Assembly (NCBI RefSeq): GCF_018603885.1
Contig: NZ_JAHGAW010000002.1
Span: 186,001-250,000 of the forward strand
Direction of reading: 5' to 3'
DNA: 64,000 nt
Source of the DNA: Sphingobium nicotianae
GTDB taxonomy: Bacteria > Pseudomonadota > Alphaproteobacteria > Sphingomonadales > Sphingomonadaceae
Shown here: positions 26,560 to 35,290 of the stretch, in pieces
Position numbering within the stretch: the first letter of the stretch is position 1
How the letters are laid out: each line of letters starts with the position of its first letter
Notes under the pieces: model-generated
Told to the model about the DNA's origin: nothing
The model's input: the letters and a program-made list of their open reading frames with translations, nothing else
Database searches by the model: none
Position numbers and translations under genes: made by a program

Positions 26560-28725
26560 TCACGGACCAGAGCCGCGGTGCTTAGAATCCTGCTTCGCCG
26601 CCGCCTGCTGCCGGATGTAGTTGCGGATCTGGAGCAGTTGTTGATCGGACAGCGTGTCGAAGCCCGGCATGCCGTTCGGCTTGAGCATCCCGCCATGGAC
26701 CACCGTCTTGAAGGATTCCGCGTCTAGCACGACGGGCGACGCGCGCAGATCCGGCGCACCGCCGGCCGCAACTGCGCCGGCGCCGTGACATCCCATGCAG
26801 TAGTTGGTAAACTCCACCCCGCCCGTGAGGGCTGCCTTCTCGTCGACCTTGAAAGTCGTGTCCTTCAGTGGTTCGGCGCGCTCGGGAGCAGCTCCGGCCG
26901 GCAGCTTCGCAGTACCGCCGAGCTTAAAGACCAGCAGGCGTTTCGGGCTTTCCCGATACTTCCAACCATATTTCGCCTGCACGGTGAGCGTTGCTCCGGG
27001 TGAGCCCGACGGCGGTGCCGCGAGGACCGCGACATATTGCACGCCGTTGGCCAGGAAGGAGATCGGCGCACCCAGGACCGAGACGCCGGCCTCAAAGCGC
27101 CAGAGCTTCTTCCCGTTGTCGGCCTGATAGGCGTTGAACGACCCGTCGACGTGCCCCTGGAATACCAGCTTGCCAGCGGTCGCCATGGTGCCACCATTGA
27201 CTACCCCGGGCGTCGAGACCTTCCACTTCGCCTGCTGCTTGACCGGGTCCCATGCTTGCAAGGTGCTCGAGAACTTGTTGGCGTCGATCGACAGACCGCC
27301 AACGTCGCCGCTCATGCCGGTGTTCCAGCTATCTGGCGTGCGCTTCCAGTCCTTCGGTGCCAGCCCCTTGGCCGAGTAGATGTCGGCCTGGTGGATCGTC
27401 GGGATGTACGCCAACGATGTCTGGGGGCTGAAGGACATCGGCTGCCAGTTATGCGTGCCATAGGTGCCCGGCCATTGTGCGATTGGCCCGTTTTCGTAGC
27501 GGTTTCCAGGAACGTCGATTGGTCGCCCAGTTTTGAGGTCGATGCCAGACGCCCACGTCACCTTGCCGATCTTCTCGGCAGAGATCAGCTTTCCGGACGC
27601 CCGATCAACAAGGTAGAAGAAGCCGTTCTTGGGCGCATGCATTAACACCTTGCGCGGCTTGCCGTCGATCGACAGCGTGGCCAACTCGATATCCATTGTC
27701 GAGTTGTAGTCCCACGCTTCGTTTGGATTCTCCTGATAGTGCCAGACATATTTTCCCGTGTCGGCATCTAGTGCCACGATCGAGGCGAGGAAAAGCGCGT
27801 CGCCTCCCTTCGGATTGCGCACCTTCCAGTTCCAGGGGCCGCCGTTGCCCGTGCCGATATAGATGCGGTTGAACGCCGGATCGTAGGTCATGGCGTTCCA
27901 GACGGTGCCGCCACCGCCATACTTCCACCATTCACCCGACCAGGTTTTCGCGATCTTCTCCTGCGTCTCGTCCTCGAAGCCGTCGGCCGGGTTGCCGGGC
28001 ACGGTGAAGAACCGCCAAAGGAACTTCCCAGTGTCCGCGTCGAATGCGCTCACTGCGCCGCGCGCCCACCGCTCCGCCCCTGCGAAACCGATGATGACCT
28101 TGCCGTGGAAGACGCGTGGCGCGCCGGTGATCGTCACCTCGCCGAGCTTGTCGCTCTTGGCGTCGAGCGTCTGGACGCTCCATGCAAGCTTGCCGCTGGC
28201 GCGATTGATGCCAACGAGGCGGCCATCCTGCAGGCCAACGATGACCTTGTCCTTCCAGATGGCGAGACCACGGATGCCCCAGGAGGGCAGTGCCTTGCGC
28301 GTGCCGATCGTCTCGACGAGCTTCGGATCGTAGCGCCAAAGCACCTTGCCCGTGTCCGCTTTGACCGCCTGCACGACGCTCAAACCAGTCGCGATGTAGA
28401 TAACGCCGTTGACCGCGAGCGGCTGGGAATCGGCACGCAGGGGCGTGTCGATGTCGAGGGACCAAGCGAGACCAAGCTGGGCGACGTTCCCGTCGCTGAT
28501 CTGGGTCAGCGGACTGAAGTGGTTTTCGTTGAAGGTGCGGCCATAACTGGCCCAATTCCCGCCATCCGTTTCGTTCGCGAGCATTGCGTTGTCGACGCTG
28601 TCCGGCGTGGCCGTCGGGCCGTCCGACTTTGAAGTGCAGGCGCCGAGGGCAGTGACCATCGCCACAGCCACGAGGATGGGGCTCTGAAGGGCGCGCGCGC
28701 GGAATGATTGGATCACGATGATCAA
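26560..28725 (-). CDS. PQQ-dependent quinohaemoprotein dehydrogenase, module A (divergent type)
   Basis: A 721-residue exported enzyme with a lipoprotein signal (VTALGAC) anchored in the periplasm. The propeller motifs (GKVLWRYDPKL, GKLAWSV, YVWHYQENP) and a C-terminal haem-c site YCMGCH (Cys643-His647) place it with quinohaemoprotein dehydrogenases. Two differences from the classical type are visible: no vicinal Cys-Cys pair (the region reads GTRKALPSWGIRGLA), and the catalytic segment is NEAWDYNSTMD with Asp339 and Asn341 where Thr, Ala or Ser (Ca type) or Asp (lanthanide type) is expected. Start is uncertain: TTG 28725 overlaps the flavoprotein stop by 4 bp, GTG 28716 is the alternative. 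It is encoded in one operon with the KstD-like flavoprotein. Confidence 0.9.
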   Translation of the reverse strand: MIIVIQSFRARALQSPILVAVAMVTALGACTSKSDGPTATPDSVDNAMLANETDGGNWASYGRTFNENHFSPLTQISDGNVAQLGLAWSLDIDTPLRADSQPLAVNGVIYIATGLSVVQAVKADTGKVLWRYDPKLVETIGTRKALPSWGIRGLAIWKDKVIVGLQDGRLVGINRASGKLAWSVQTLDAKSDKLGEVTITGAPRVFHGKVIIGFAGAERWARGAVSAFDADTGKFLWRFFTVPGNPADGFEDETQEKIAKTWSGEWWKYGGGGTVWNAMTYDPAFNRIYIGTGNGGPWNWKVRNPKGGDALFLASIVALDADTGKYVWHYQENPNEAWDYNSTMDIELATLSIDGKPRKVLMHAPKNGFFYLVDRASGKLISAEKIGKVTWASGIDLKTGRPIDVPGNRYENGPIAQWPGTYGTHNWQPMSFSPQTSLAYIPTIHQADIYSAKGLAPKDWKRTPDSWNTGMSGDVGGLSIDANKFSSTLQAWDPVKQQAKWKVSTPGVVNGGTMATAGKLVFQGHVDGSFNAYQADNGKKLWRFEAGVSVLGAPISFLANGVQYVAVLAAPPSGSPGATLTVQAKYGWKYRESPKRLLVFKLGGTAKLPAGAAPERAEPLKDTTFKVDEKAALTGGVEFTNYCMGCHGAGAVAAGGAPDLRASPVVLDAESFKTVVHGGMLKPNGMPGFDTLSDQQLLQIRNYIRQQAAAKQDSKHRGSGP

Positions 28726-30443
28726 GCGCTCACTTCATTGCCGATGATGTAACCAAAGGTGAGGCCGGGGCCGATCGTGCAGCCGCCCGAGATGTAATCG
28801 CCTCCTGTCACGCTGAGCATGTCGTTGCCGCCGGAATAAAGGCCAGGGATCGGCGAGCGGTCAGGCGTCAGCACCTGCCCCTTTCCATTGGTCCGCAGAC
28901 CGGGGAACGTGCCGACGCAGCCGGCGAAGACCCGGACCGCGTAAAAGGGTACTTTGTCGAGCGGTCCGACGCAGGGGTTGGGGCCATGCTCCGGATCACC
29001 ATTCGCGATGTCGAAGGCGTTGGTGCCCCGATTGAATTCTGGGTCGACGCCGTTGCGGGCATGTTTGTTGTAGGATTCGACCGTTGCGACCAGGCCTTCG
29101 GGATTGATGCCCGTCTTCTCGGCCAGCTCAGCGATGGTCTTTCCGCATTTAAGGAAGCCGTTCTTGATGAAGTGCTTGTAGGGCATGGGGCCAGGGTGAA
29201 TCGGCCCGAGACCGTAGCGCCTCAACATCCTGTGGTCGAAGACGAGCCAGGCGACCGGCTCCTCCTCTTCGGGTGTAACCGCGATGAGGTTGACGCAGAA
29301 GTCGTGGTAGGAGCGGCCTTCGTTGCAGAAGCGACGGCCGTTGCGCGTTACCGCGATGATGCCCGGCATGCCGCGGTTGAAGAAGGCCGGCATTGCCTCG
29401 AGGCCACCCTCAACATTCGGCAGTCTATAAGTAGGGGCGAACGCCACCGGGGACTTGGTGTCGGTCTCGAATTGCCCGCCCACCTTCTGGGCCATGTTGA
29501 TGCCGTCGCCGGTGTTCCCGTACGGGTAGAGGCCCCATACCTCCGGTGCTCGACCCCCATGTGGGAAAAGTTTGGCTCGAACCGCCGAATCGTGTGGAAA
29601 GCCTCCAGTCGCGACCATGACGCCTCGCTTCGCTCGGATCTCAACGGTTCCGTCCGGTGTGTCCAGGAGTGCGCCCGTGACGCGGCCGCCGGTGGATATG
29701 AGCTGTTTGGCAGGAGACGACGTCCAGAGTTGGCCGCCGAGCTTGAAGTATGCCGATGCGAGTCCGCCGATCAGCGCGTTCCCCGATGCCAGGCGGAGGG
29801 TTCGGCCAGCGCGGAACTGGTCACGCAGGCGCTGGAGCATGCACTTGAAAACATAGAAAGCCGAGCCAAGCTTGCGGCCGGCGGTCATGTAGTAACCCAC
29901 CTCGCTGACGCCGATCTGCATTCCCATGAAGGTGCCGGACTGCAACGGCGGCCTCAGGCGTTTGATCTCATCCCCAAGGTCTGCCGCGTCCCAGTTCAAT
30001 GGATAGTGCGCACGGCCGGTCTGCGAACCGCCGGGACTGTCGCAGTGATAGTCTGGGAAGCCGCCCAGGAAGCCGAAGCGCACGGGACTATTCTTCTGGA
30101 CGAAATCGATCATCTCCGGCCCGATGTCGACGAAGGCGCTGACAGTGTCCTCGTCGAACCGGTGACCAGTTTCGTGACGGAAGAAGCGCATCGCCTCCTC
30201 CCTGCTGTCCGTATAGCCCATGGCCTTGGCGATCGGGCTGTTCGGAATCCAAGGACAGCCTCCCGAGCGGGCCGACGCGCCGCCGAACTTCTCATCTTTC
30301 TCGACGACCAGAACTTTCAGGCCTTTGACGGATGCTGTAAGCGCTGCGCACATCGCGGCGGCGCCGCTCCCAATAACCAGGAAATCGCAGTCGTGGGTCC
30401 GGACGACGTCCCGACCGACCTGCGAGGCAAGCGCCTTCGACAT
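28722..30443 (-). CDS. KstD-like FAD-dependent dehydrogenase, module A
   Basis: A 573-residue flavoprotein of the 3-ketosteroid delta1-dehydrogenase / fumarate reductase family. The FAD motif is DFLVIGSGAAAMCAA near residue 20, followed by EKFGGASARSGG. The C-terminal signature GGDYISGGCTIGPGLTFGYI contains Tyr550 and Gly554, spaced as the Tyr and Gly that polarise the keto oxygen in KstD. It has no signal peptide, so it acts in the cytoplasm although its operon partner is periplasmic. The reaction is likely 1,2-desaturation next to a ring ketone; the true substrate need not be a steroid. Start ATG 30443 has AGGAG 8 nt upstream (TTG 30449 is less likely). The stop overlaps the start of the dehydrogenase gene by 4 bp. 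Confidence 0.88.
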   Translation of the reverse strand: MSKALASQVGRDVVRTHDCDFLVIGSGAAAMCAALTASVKGLKVLVVEKDEKFGGASARSGGCPWIPNSPIAKAMGYTDSREEAMRFFRHETGHRFDEDTVSAFVDIGPEMIDFVQKNSPVRFGFLGGFPDYHCDSPGGSQTGRAHYPLNWDAADLGDEIKRLRPPLQSGTFMGMQIGVSEVGYYMTAGRKLGSAFYVFKCMLQRLRDQFRAGRTLRLASGNALIGGLASAYFKLGGQLWTSSPAKQLISTGGRVTGALLDTPDGTVEIRAKRGVMVATGGFPHDSAVRAKLFPHGGRAPEVWGLYPYGNTGDGINMAQKVGGQFETDTKSPVAFAPTYRLPNVEGGLEAMPAFFNRGMPGIIAVTRNGRRFCNEGRSYHDFCVNLIAVTPEEEEPVAWLVFDHRMLRRYGLGPIHPGPMPYKHFIKNGFLKCGKTIAELAEKTGINPEGLVATVESYNKHARNGVDPEFNRGTNAFDIANGDPEHGPNPCVGPLDKVPFYAVRVFAGCVGTFPGLRTNGKGQVLTPDRSPIPGLYSGGNDMLSVTGGDYISGGCTIGPGLTFGYIIGNEVSA

Positions 30444-30556
30444 ACTCAACTCTCCTAGATTCCTTCAGCACACCATGCGACGCATCGCGTCGACGGACTT
30501 TCGTGTGCGCGAAGTCCCTATTTTTTTATCCGCGAACTCCAAATCCCATTAGGGCC

Positions 30557-30594
30557 TTCGCAAATCCGGAATAAATTTGTTCGGACAGACCATA
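30557..30594 (+). promoter_or_regulatory. 38-bp direct-repeat operator in the divergent control region
   Basis: TTCGCAAATCCGGAA at 30557-30571 is the reverse complement of the half-site TTCCGGATTTGCGAA at 44160-44174, identical over all 15 bp. A second, weaker half-site begins with TTCGG at 30580, again 23 bp on. In the orientation of the + operon the element is 56-93 bp before ATG 30650, matching the other three elements; it also lies 114 bp upstream of the flavoprotein start on the other strand. Confidence 0.6.
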
Positions 30595-30649
30595 TCCACC
30601 CTTCGGCAAACCTGTTTCCTTGCCCCGCATGATCAAAGGGAGAGGACCT

Positions 30650-31639
30650 ATGGGAATGTTTCGACCGCTATTAGCGATCTGCATTGCGACGTTCGGGGGG
30701 ATCGCCTCAATGCCCGCCTACGCGGCGGACGACGACGCAAAGCCGGCATGTGATCGTGCCTGCCTGGAGAAGTTCGTAAAGACCTATCTGACGGCGCTGA
30801 CCAGTCACGACCCGTCACGCGCTCCACTGAAGGACAATCTCAAATACACGGAAAACCAGTCGCGGCTCCCGATCGGCGAGGGCTTGTGGAAGACTGCTGA
30901 GCGGCTTGGCGACTACCAAATCTACATCTCCGACATGCGGACCAGTCAGGCAGTCTACATGGGTAACATCAAGACGAGCGAAGGCTGGTCGATGCTGACG
31001 GTTCGCCTCAGGATTGTCGGCGACAAGATTTCCGAAGTCGAGACAATCTATCCAGGCCCTGCGATTGGCGGGTCATACGACCTAGGCAACGCGCCCGCTA
31101 CGCTCGGCAAATCCCGCGCCGCTCTTTCGGCGCCGTTGAAGGCGATCGAACGACGTGATCGGTGGCAGCTCATCCAGGCGGCGGACCTGCATTACGAAGG
31201 CATCGAGCGCGGCAGTGGAGACCTCGTTCCGTTTGGCGAGCGGTGCATCAAGATCGAGAACGGCGTCCAGCTCATCAAGAACCCGAACTTCGAATCGCCT
31301 GTCCGTTCGCCAATGGGCACGAAGCTCCCGAACTTCCAATCAATGGGTTGCACCGAGCAATTCAACACCCATGTCTGGGACACGGACACCATCACTGATC
31401 GCCGCTACTCCGTGGTGGACGAGGAGCGTGGCATCGTCGTCGCGTTCGCTATGTACAATCAGTACGCCAAAGGACCGTGCTCGATGGTCGTCGACTACGG
31501 CCCCGCCTGTCCAAACAGCATAGTCCCGCCATATTCGCTGGCGATCGCCGAGGCCTTCCGGGTGCGTTCAGGCTTCATCGAGGAGGTCGAGTCGATCTTT
31601 AAGGTCCTGCCTGAGCAGCGGCTGCGCGGCATCTGGTGA
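30650..31639 (+). CDS. Exported protein of unknown function, two NTF2-like halves
   Basis: About 330 residues with a Sec signal peptide (LLAICIATFGGIASMPAYA). The mature part has cysteines close together at ACDRACLEKF, then KYTENQSRLPIGEGLWKTAE, and a repeated pattern of strand-rich segments (TVRLRIVGDKISEVETIYPG, then FRVRSGFIEEVESIFKVLP). The two similar 'I-x-E-V-E-x-I' endings suggest an internal duplication of an NTF2-like half. I do not recognise a named family. Start ATG 30650 follows AGAGG; upstream TTG 30620 is weaker. It is the first gene of an operon with overlapping stop/start (GTGA) to the GlcG-like gene. A periplasmic substrate-handling or dehydratase-like role in this pathway is a guess. 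Confidence 0.7.
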   Translation: MGMFRPLLAICIATFGGIASMPAYAADDDAKPACDRACLEKFVKTYLTALTSHDPSRAPLKDNLKYTENQSRLPIGEGLWKTAERLGDYQIYISDMRTSQAVYMGNIKTSEGWSMLTVRLRIVGDKISEVETIYPGPAIGGSYDLGNAPATLGKSRAALSAPLKAIERRDRWQLIQAADLHYEGIERGSGDLVPFGERCIKIENGVQLIKNPNFESPVRSPMGTKLPNFQSMGCTEQFNTHVWDTDTITDRRYSVVDEERGIVVAFAMYNQYAKGPCSMVVDYGPACPNSIVPPYSLAIAEAFRVRSGFIEEVESIFKVLPEQRLRGIW

Positions 31640-32082
31640 GCAGCGTGGCCAACCCCGTGCTGTTTCAATCGCCGCGGTTAAGCCTGGCAGGCGCAGATAT
31701 CTTGGTCCGCGAGGCCTTGTTACAGGCGGAAGCCGCCGGCGTGCGGGTGGCCATAAGCGCCACGGACGATGCTGGTCAGCTCATCTGCTCCGCCAGGATG
31801 GACGGGGCGCCCGGTGTGAGCACCGAGATCTCCGCCCGCAAGGCGTTGACCGCCGCGCAGTTGAAGGTCGAGACATACCGTCTTCAACAGCTCGTCGACC
31901 AACACCATCCCTCCTATCTCGCTGCGACGTCCCTCTGCCCGATCGCCGGCGGCGTGCCTATCACAATGGAGGGGCGGACGATCGGCGCGCTCGGAGTGAG
32001 TGGCGCAGACGAGGGCAGCGATCGCCGGATCGCCGAGGAGGCCGTTCGCAAATTCATGTCTCAGTTGGGGGACGATAGATGA
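31636..32082 (+). CDS. GlcG/HbpS-family protein
   Basis: A 148-residue single-domain protein of the GlcG/HbpS (haem-degrading-like) family. Visible features are LSLAGADILVREALLQAEAAGVRVAISATDDAG, then RMDGAPGVSTEISARKALTA and the glycine-rich CPIAGGVPITMEGRTIGALGVSGAD, which is the family's most typical stretch. Members occur next to oxidoreductase genes and their role is mostly unsettled; some bind haem or cobalamin. It starts at GTG 31636, overlapping the previous stop by 4 bp, and its own TGA overlaps the next ATG by 4 bp, so the three genes are tightly coupled. No signal peptide, so cytoplasmic. Confidence 0.88.
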   Translation: MSSVANPVLFQSPRLSLAGADILVREALLQAEAAGVRVAISATDDAGQLICSARMDGAPGVSTEISARKALTAAQLKVETYRLQQLVDQHHPSYLAATSLCPIAGGVPITMEGRTIGALGVSGADEGSDRRIAEEAVRKFMSQLGDDR

Positions 32083-32591
32083 TCAAGGAATCCTTCCACG
32101 CCGACTTGGAAACTCGTCCTTGGGCCGAACATTGGGCCAGCGATCCCGGCATCCGTCTGCAACTGCTCATGGCGGACATCGAGGGTCAGCGCTTCGCGGT
32201 GCGGATGCAGTTTGAACCCGGCCTCCTCGCTATTCCCCACAAGCATACAGGGGAGGTCCACGCCATCACACGAGCAGGGAAGTGGAGCTATCTCGAATAT
32301 CCCCATAGTCCCTACAATATGGCAGGATCCTACCTGTTCGAACCCCCGGGGACCGCGCACACGCTCAAGGTCGCGGACGATGCCGGCGAAGTCACCGATG
32401 TCATCTTCATCATCTATGGCGCGATGCTGCATCTCGACGAGGGCGGCAATGTCGTTGCGGTTACCGATGCTCACAGCGTGATCAGCGAGTATTCCGCGTT
32501 CCTTCAGACGGCTGGCTTTTCGGGCATCGAGAAGATCCCGATCGGTGGGCAGATGAACTACCGTGATGTCAGCGATATCGCGAGCTTCTGA
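32079..32591 (+). CDS. Cupin, 2,4'-dihydroxyacetophenone dioxygenase-like
   Basis: A 170-residue cupin. The metal-binding motif is IPHKHTGEVHAIT (H-x-H with a later Glu and His), followed by GKWSYLEYP, then AGSYLFEPPGTAHTL with the last His. This layout resembles the 2,4'-dihydroxyacetophenone dioxygenase group, where a cupin cleaves the bond between a ketone and a hydroxymethyl carbon. In this operon it could cleave a hydroxyketone made by the PQQ enzymes, but the substrate is not known. It ends the three-gene operon; a degraded transporter follows at 32627. Confidence 0.8.
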   Translation: MIKESFHADLETRPWAEHWASDPGIRLQLLMADIEGQRFAVRMQFEPGLLAIPHKHTGEVHAITRAGKWSYLEYPHSPYNMAGSYLFEPPGTAHTLKVADDAGEVTDVIFIIYGAMLHLDEGGNVVAVTDAHSVISEYSAFLQTAGFSGIEKIPIGGQMNYRDVSDIASF

Positions 32592-32626
32592 CCTCTAAAC
32601 CGCTTTACTGGATAGGGTGTTGCGTC

Positions 32627-32882
32627 AATGAGCGCCATTTGCCTCGGCACTTCCCAGCCCCGAGGTTAACTGCAGGGCGTGGGTCGATGACCGAGCACGG
32701 TCGGAAACCTGGCTGGTATTGTCGGGCCGATTGCGACGGGTCTCATCATCGATCGGACCGGAAACTTCGAAAGCGCCTTCCTTTTCACCGCGCTCGTGGG
32801 CTCTCTTGGAGCGTTGGGGCGATACATCGCTGTTCCGGCTGTGGGACCGGTTTCTTTTCCTGCAGACAAGGCGCGGCGATGA
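32627..32882 (+). pseudogene. C-terminal remnant of an MFS transporter
   Basis: From 32691 an open frame to TGA 32880-32882 reads STVGNLAGIVGPIATGLIID, followed by RTGNFESAFLFTALVGSLGAL and a tail ending ADKARR. This is the typical ending of anion:cation-symporter type MFS proteins. Upstream, in other frames, 32656-32680 reads PAPRLTAGRG, corresponding to the preceding 'AGPRAAGRW' helix motif, but stops (TGA 32688) and frameshifts break it. About 60-85 codons remain and the rest of the gene is gone. It probably stood next to the enolase-superfamily gene that follows. Confidence 0.75.
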
Positions 32883-32934
32883 CAGGTGACGGCCGCATCG
32901 GAATGTCAATCCATTGGCAGCGGCGAGGTCGGGC

Positions 32935-34122
32935 ATGCGCATTCTTGCACTGAAGAGTTTCCACGCGGACGGAGGCTGGCGCCCGTTCAGCTTCCTCAAA
33001 ATCACAACAGACGAGGGCCTCGTCGGGTGGTCGGAATATTCGCTCGGGATCTGGGCGCCTGCCCTCCCGGAGGTGATCGAGGCCTTGGAATCGCTGGTCG
33101 TCGGCTCGGATCCTAGGTCATTCCGGAAGATCACGGCAGCCCTGCAGGCAAACACACGGTTCGCCGCCGGCGGTCTCAACCAGCAGGCGATCTCAGCGAT
33201 TGAGAATGCGTGCATCGACATCGCGGCCAAGGCGGCGAACGTTCCCGTCCATGCGCTGTTCGGCGGCCCCATCCGCGAAGAGGTGGATCTCTACTGGTCC
33301 CATTGCGGAAGCTTCAGGGCACGCGACCGCGACTATTTCGAGAAGACGCTCGGTCTCCCGCCATTAATGGATCTCAAGGACGTGGCTCCGCTCGCGGAGG
33401 AGGTCGTTGCGCGGGGCTACAAGGCGGCTAAGATAAATCCGATCCACTTCACGGCGGCGGGCCCTCGGCTGCTAAATCCCGGCTTCGCACCGGGAGTCGA
33501 TCTCGCGCGTCGCCTCGACGGCGCCTCCCTTGCCGCCATCGAAGCGCAGTTGGCGACCTTCACCGAAGCGCTTGCCGGGCGGTCGGAGGCAATGCTCGAT
33601 CTGAACTTTGGCTTCTCGACCAACGGCTTCATCCAGATATGCCGCCACGTCGCACACCTTCCGCTCCGATGGCTCGAGATCGACAGCCATGATCCCGCCG
33701 ATCTTGCGCAGATACGGCGCAACACGCAGACGCCGTTGGCGTCGCTAGAGGCTGTCTATGGCCGGAGCGCCTTTGCACCCTTCCTTCGATACAAGGCGGC
33801 GGATGTCGCGATCATCGATCTGCTGTGGAACGGCATGGGCGAGGCGGTCAGGATGGCGGATCTGGCTGATCTCCACGGCGTCAATGTCGCGCCGCATAAC
33901 TTCTACGGTCCCTTGGCTGATCTCATGGCGGCGAACTTCGGCGCGTCGGTTCCGAACTTCGAGATCATGGAGTTCGAGGGAGACGACGTGCCCTGGAAGT
34001 ACGAGCTCCTCAGCCAGCCCATAGGCGTTAGACGGGGCGTGATGCCCGTGCCGAAGGGCGTTGGATGGGGTGCGGATATCGACGAGCACGCTATCGCAGA
34101 GTATCCGTGGCCACGACGGTGA
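32935..34122 (+). CDS. Mandelate racemase/muconate lactonising enzyme family protein
   Basis: About 395 residues of the enolase superfamily. The N-terminal cap carries FLKITTDEGLVGWSEY. The barrel shows a lysine-rich strand GYKAAKINPI, then the three metal ligands: Asp in AMLDLNFGF, Glu in RWLEIDSHDP and Glu in PLASLEAVYGR. A catalytic histidine lies in NVAPHNFYGPLAD. This suggests abstraction of a proton alpha to a carboxylate (sugar-acid dehydratase, racemase or cycloisomerase). ATG 32935 preceded by GCGAGG is preferred over TTG 32914. It is convergent with the aldo/keto reductase and has the transporter remnant just upstream. Confidence 0.87.
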   Translation: MRILALKSFHADGGWRPFSFLKITTDEGLVGWSEYSLGIWAPALPEVIEALESLVVGSDPRSFRKITAALQANTRFAAGGLNQQAISAIENACIDIAAKAANVPVHALFGGPIREEVDLYWSHCGSFRARDRDYFEKTLGLPPLMDLKDVAPLAEEVVARGYKAAKINPIHFTAAGPRLLNPGFAPGVDLARRLDGASLAAIEAQLATFTEALAGRSEAMLDLNFGFSTNGFIQICRHVAHLPLRWLEIDSHDPADLAQIRRNTQTPLASLEAVYGRSAFAPFLRYKAADVAIIDLLWNGMGEAVRMADLADLHGVNVAPHNFYGPLADLMAANFGASVPNFEIMEFEGDDVPWKYELLSQPIGVRRGVMPVPKGVGWGADIDEHAIAEYPWPRR

Positions 34123-34214
34123 CCGGTGGCCGCGTAAAGTGGCGGGAGTCGGATGGATATCTTCTTGGGCGCAATCCTCCCGGTCGCTTTCGACGGTCGG
34201 TGGGTTCAACAACA

Positions 34215-35252
34215 CTAGGATGCATTCCGCTCGGCAGCCATCAGTTCGCGCCTTCGTGTGCTCTTCAATGTCTGCATCCACGCCGGATACTCCGACGGCA
34301 GTGCGCTCACCTCGCCGAGGCGCTCCAGCTCTTGGGAGGTCAGGTCGATCTCAGCCGAGGCGAGATTGTCCTTCAGTTGACGCTCCGAGGTCGCGCCAAT
34401 CAGCACGCTGTCAACAATGGGCTGATGCAGCAGCCAAGAGATGGCAAGCTGAGCGTGAGTCACGCCCCGTTCTGCGACGATCTCGTCCATGACGGTGAGA
34501 ATGCGCTCGCACCGGCCGTCATCGATCGGGGGAAAATCGAAACGGCTGCGCCGACCATTGCTCGCGTCCCGATACTTCCCCGTGAGGCTCCCGCCAGCGA
34601 GCGGTCCCCACACGAGCATGCCCATCCCTTCGTGCGCCATGAACGGAACGACCTCCCGTTCGACATCGCGGCTTACGAGGCTGTAGTACGCTTGATGCGA
34701 TTGATATCTGGCGAGGCCCATTCGATCAGCGTGGCCGCGTGCTTTAGCGAGTTGCCATGCCGTCCAGTTCGAAACGCCGACGTAGCGAATGAGACCGCGG
34801 CGGACCAAGGAGTCCAGTGCTTCAACCGTCTCTTCAATAGGCGTCGCGAAGTCAAAGTCGTGCAGCTGGTACAGGTCGATATGCTCGACCTGGAGCCGGC
34901 GCAGACTTGCCTCCACCGACGCGCAAATGTGATAGCGGGAGGTGCCCATGTCATTCGGGCCGTCGCCCACGACGTCGCTGACCTTGGTGGCGAGGACGAC
35001 ATCGCTTCGTGCAATCCCAAGATTTCGGAGTGCTTGTCCAACCAGTTGCTCGGAGATGCCTTCGGCGTAGACATCCGCGGTGTCGATGAGGTTCACCCCT
35101 GCGTCGATCGCGACCCGAACGAGCGCGTCGACTTCAGCCTGCTGTAGATTGCCGACCTGGGTGTACATTTTGGTGCCGCCACCAAAAGTGGCGGTGCCGA
35201 GGGCGAGCTCGGACACATACAATCCGGTCTTTCCCAAACGATTGTAGCGCAT
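34215..35252 (-). CDS. Aldo/keto reductase
   Basis: A 345-residue NADPH-dependent TIM-barrel oxidoreductase. The catalytic tetrad is visible: Asp in NLIDTADVY, Tyr in the same segment, Lys in LATKVSD and His in YQLHDFDF. The C-terminal cofactor motif SVLIGATSERQLKDNL confirms the family. It reduces carbonyls to alcohols or the reverse. It is the last gene of the module-B run (SnoaL-B, flavoprotein, dehydrogenase, small barrel protein, this gene), with short gaps of 38 bp to the previous gene, so it probably acts on an intermediate of the same pathway. A dozen other AKR functions cannot be excluded. Confidence 0.92.
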   Translation of the reverse strand: MRYNRLGKTGLYVSELALGTATFGGGTKMYTQVGNLQQAEVDALVRVAIDAGVNLIDTADVYAEGISEQLVGQALRNLGIARSDVVLATKVSDVVGDGPNDMGTSRYHICASVEASLRRLQVEHIDLYQLHDFDFATPIEETVEALDSLVRRGLIRYVGVSNWTAWQLAKARGHADRMGLARYQSHQAYYSLVSRDVEREVVPFMAHEGMGMLVWGPLAGGSLTGKYRDASNGRRSRFDFPPIDDGRCERILTVMDEIVAERGVTHAQLAISWLLHQPIVDSVLIGATSERQLKDNLASAEIDLTSQELERLGEVSALPSEYPAWMQTLKSTRRRELMAAERNAS

Positions 35253-35290
35253 ACCGCTGTCTCTCCTGAAATCGCTAGTTCGATTGGACG

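Noticed and set aside
28986..30458. 490-codon open frame on the + strand
   Set aside because: It is fully antisense to the KstD-like flavoprotein, whose family motifs are unmistakable; the antisense product has no family features. It arises from GC-rich codon structure.
34065..35147. 360-codon open frame on the + strand
   Set aside because: Antisense to the aldo/keto reductase with its complete catalytic tetrad; no motifs and no ribosome binding site.
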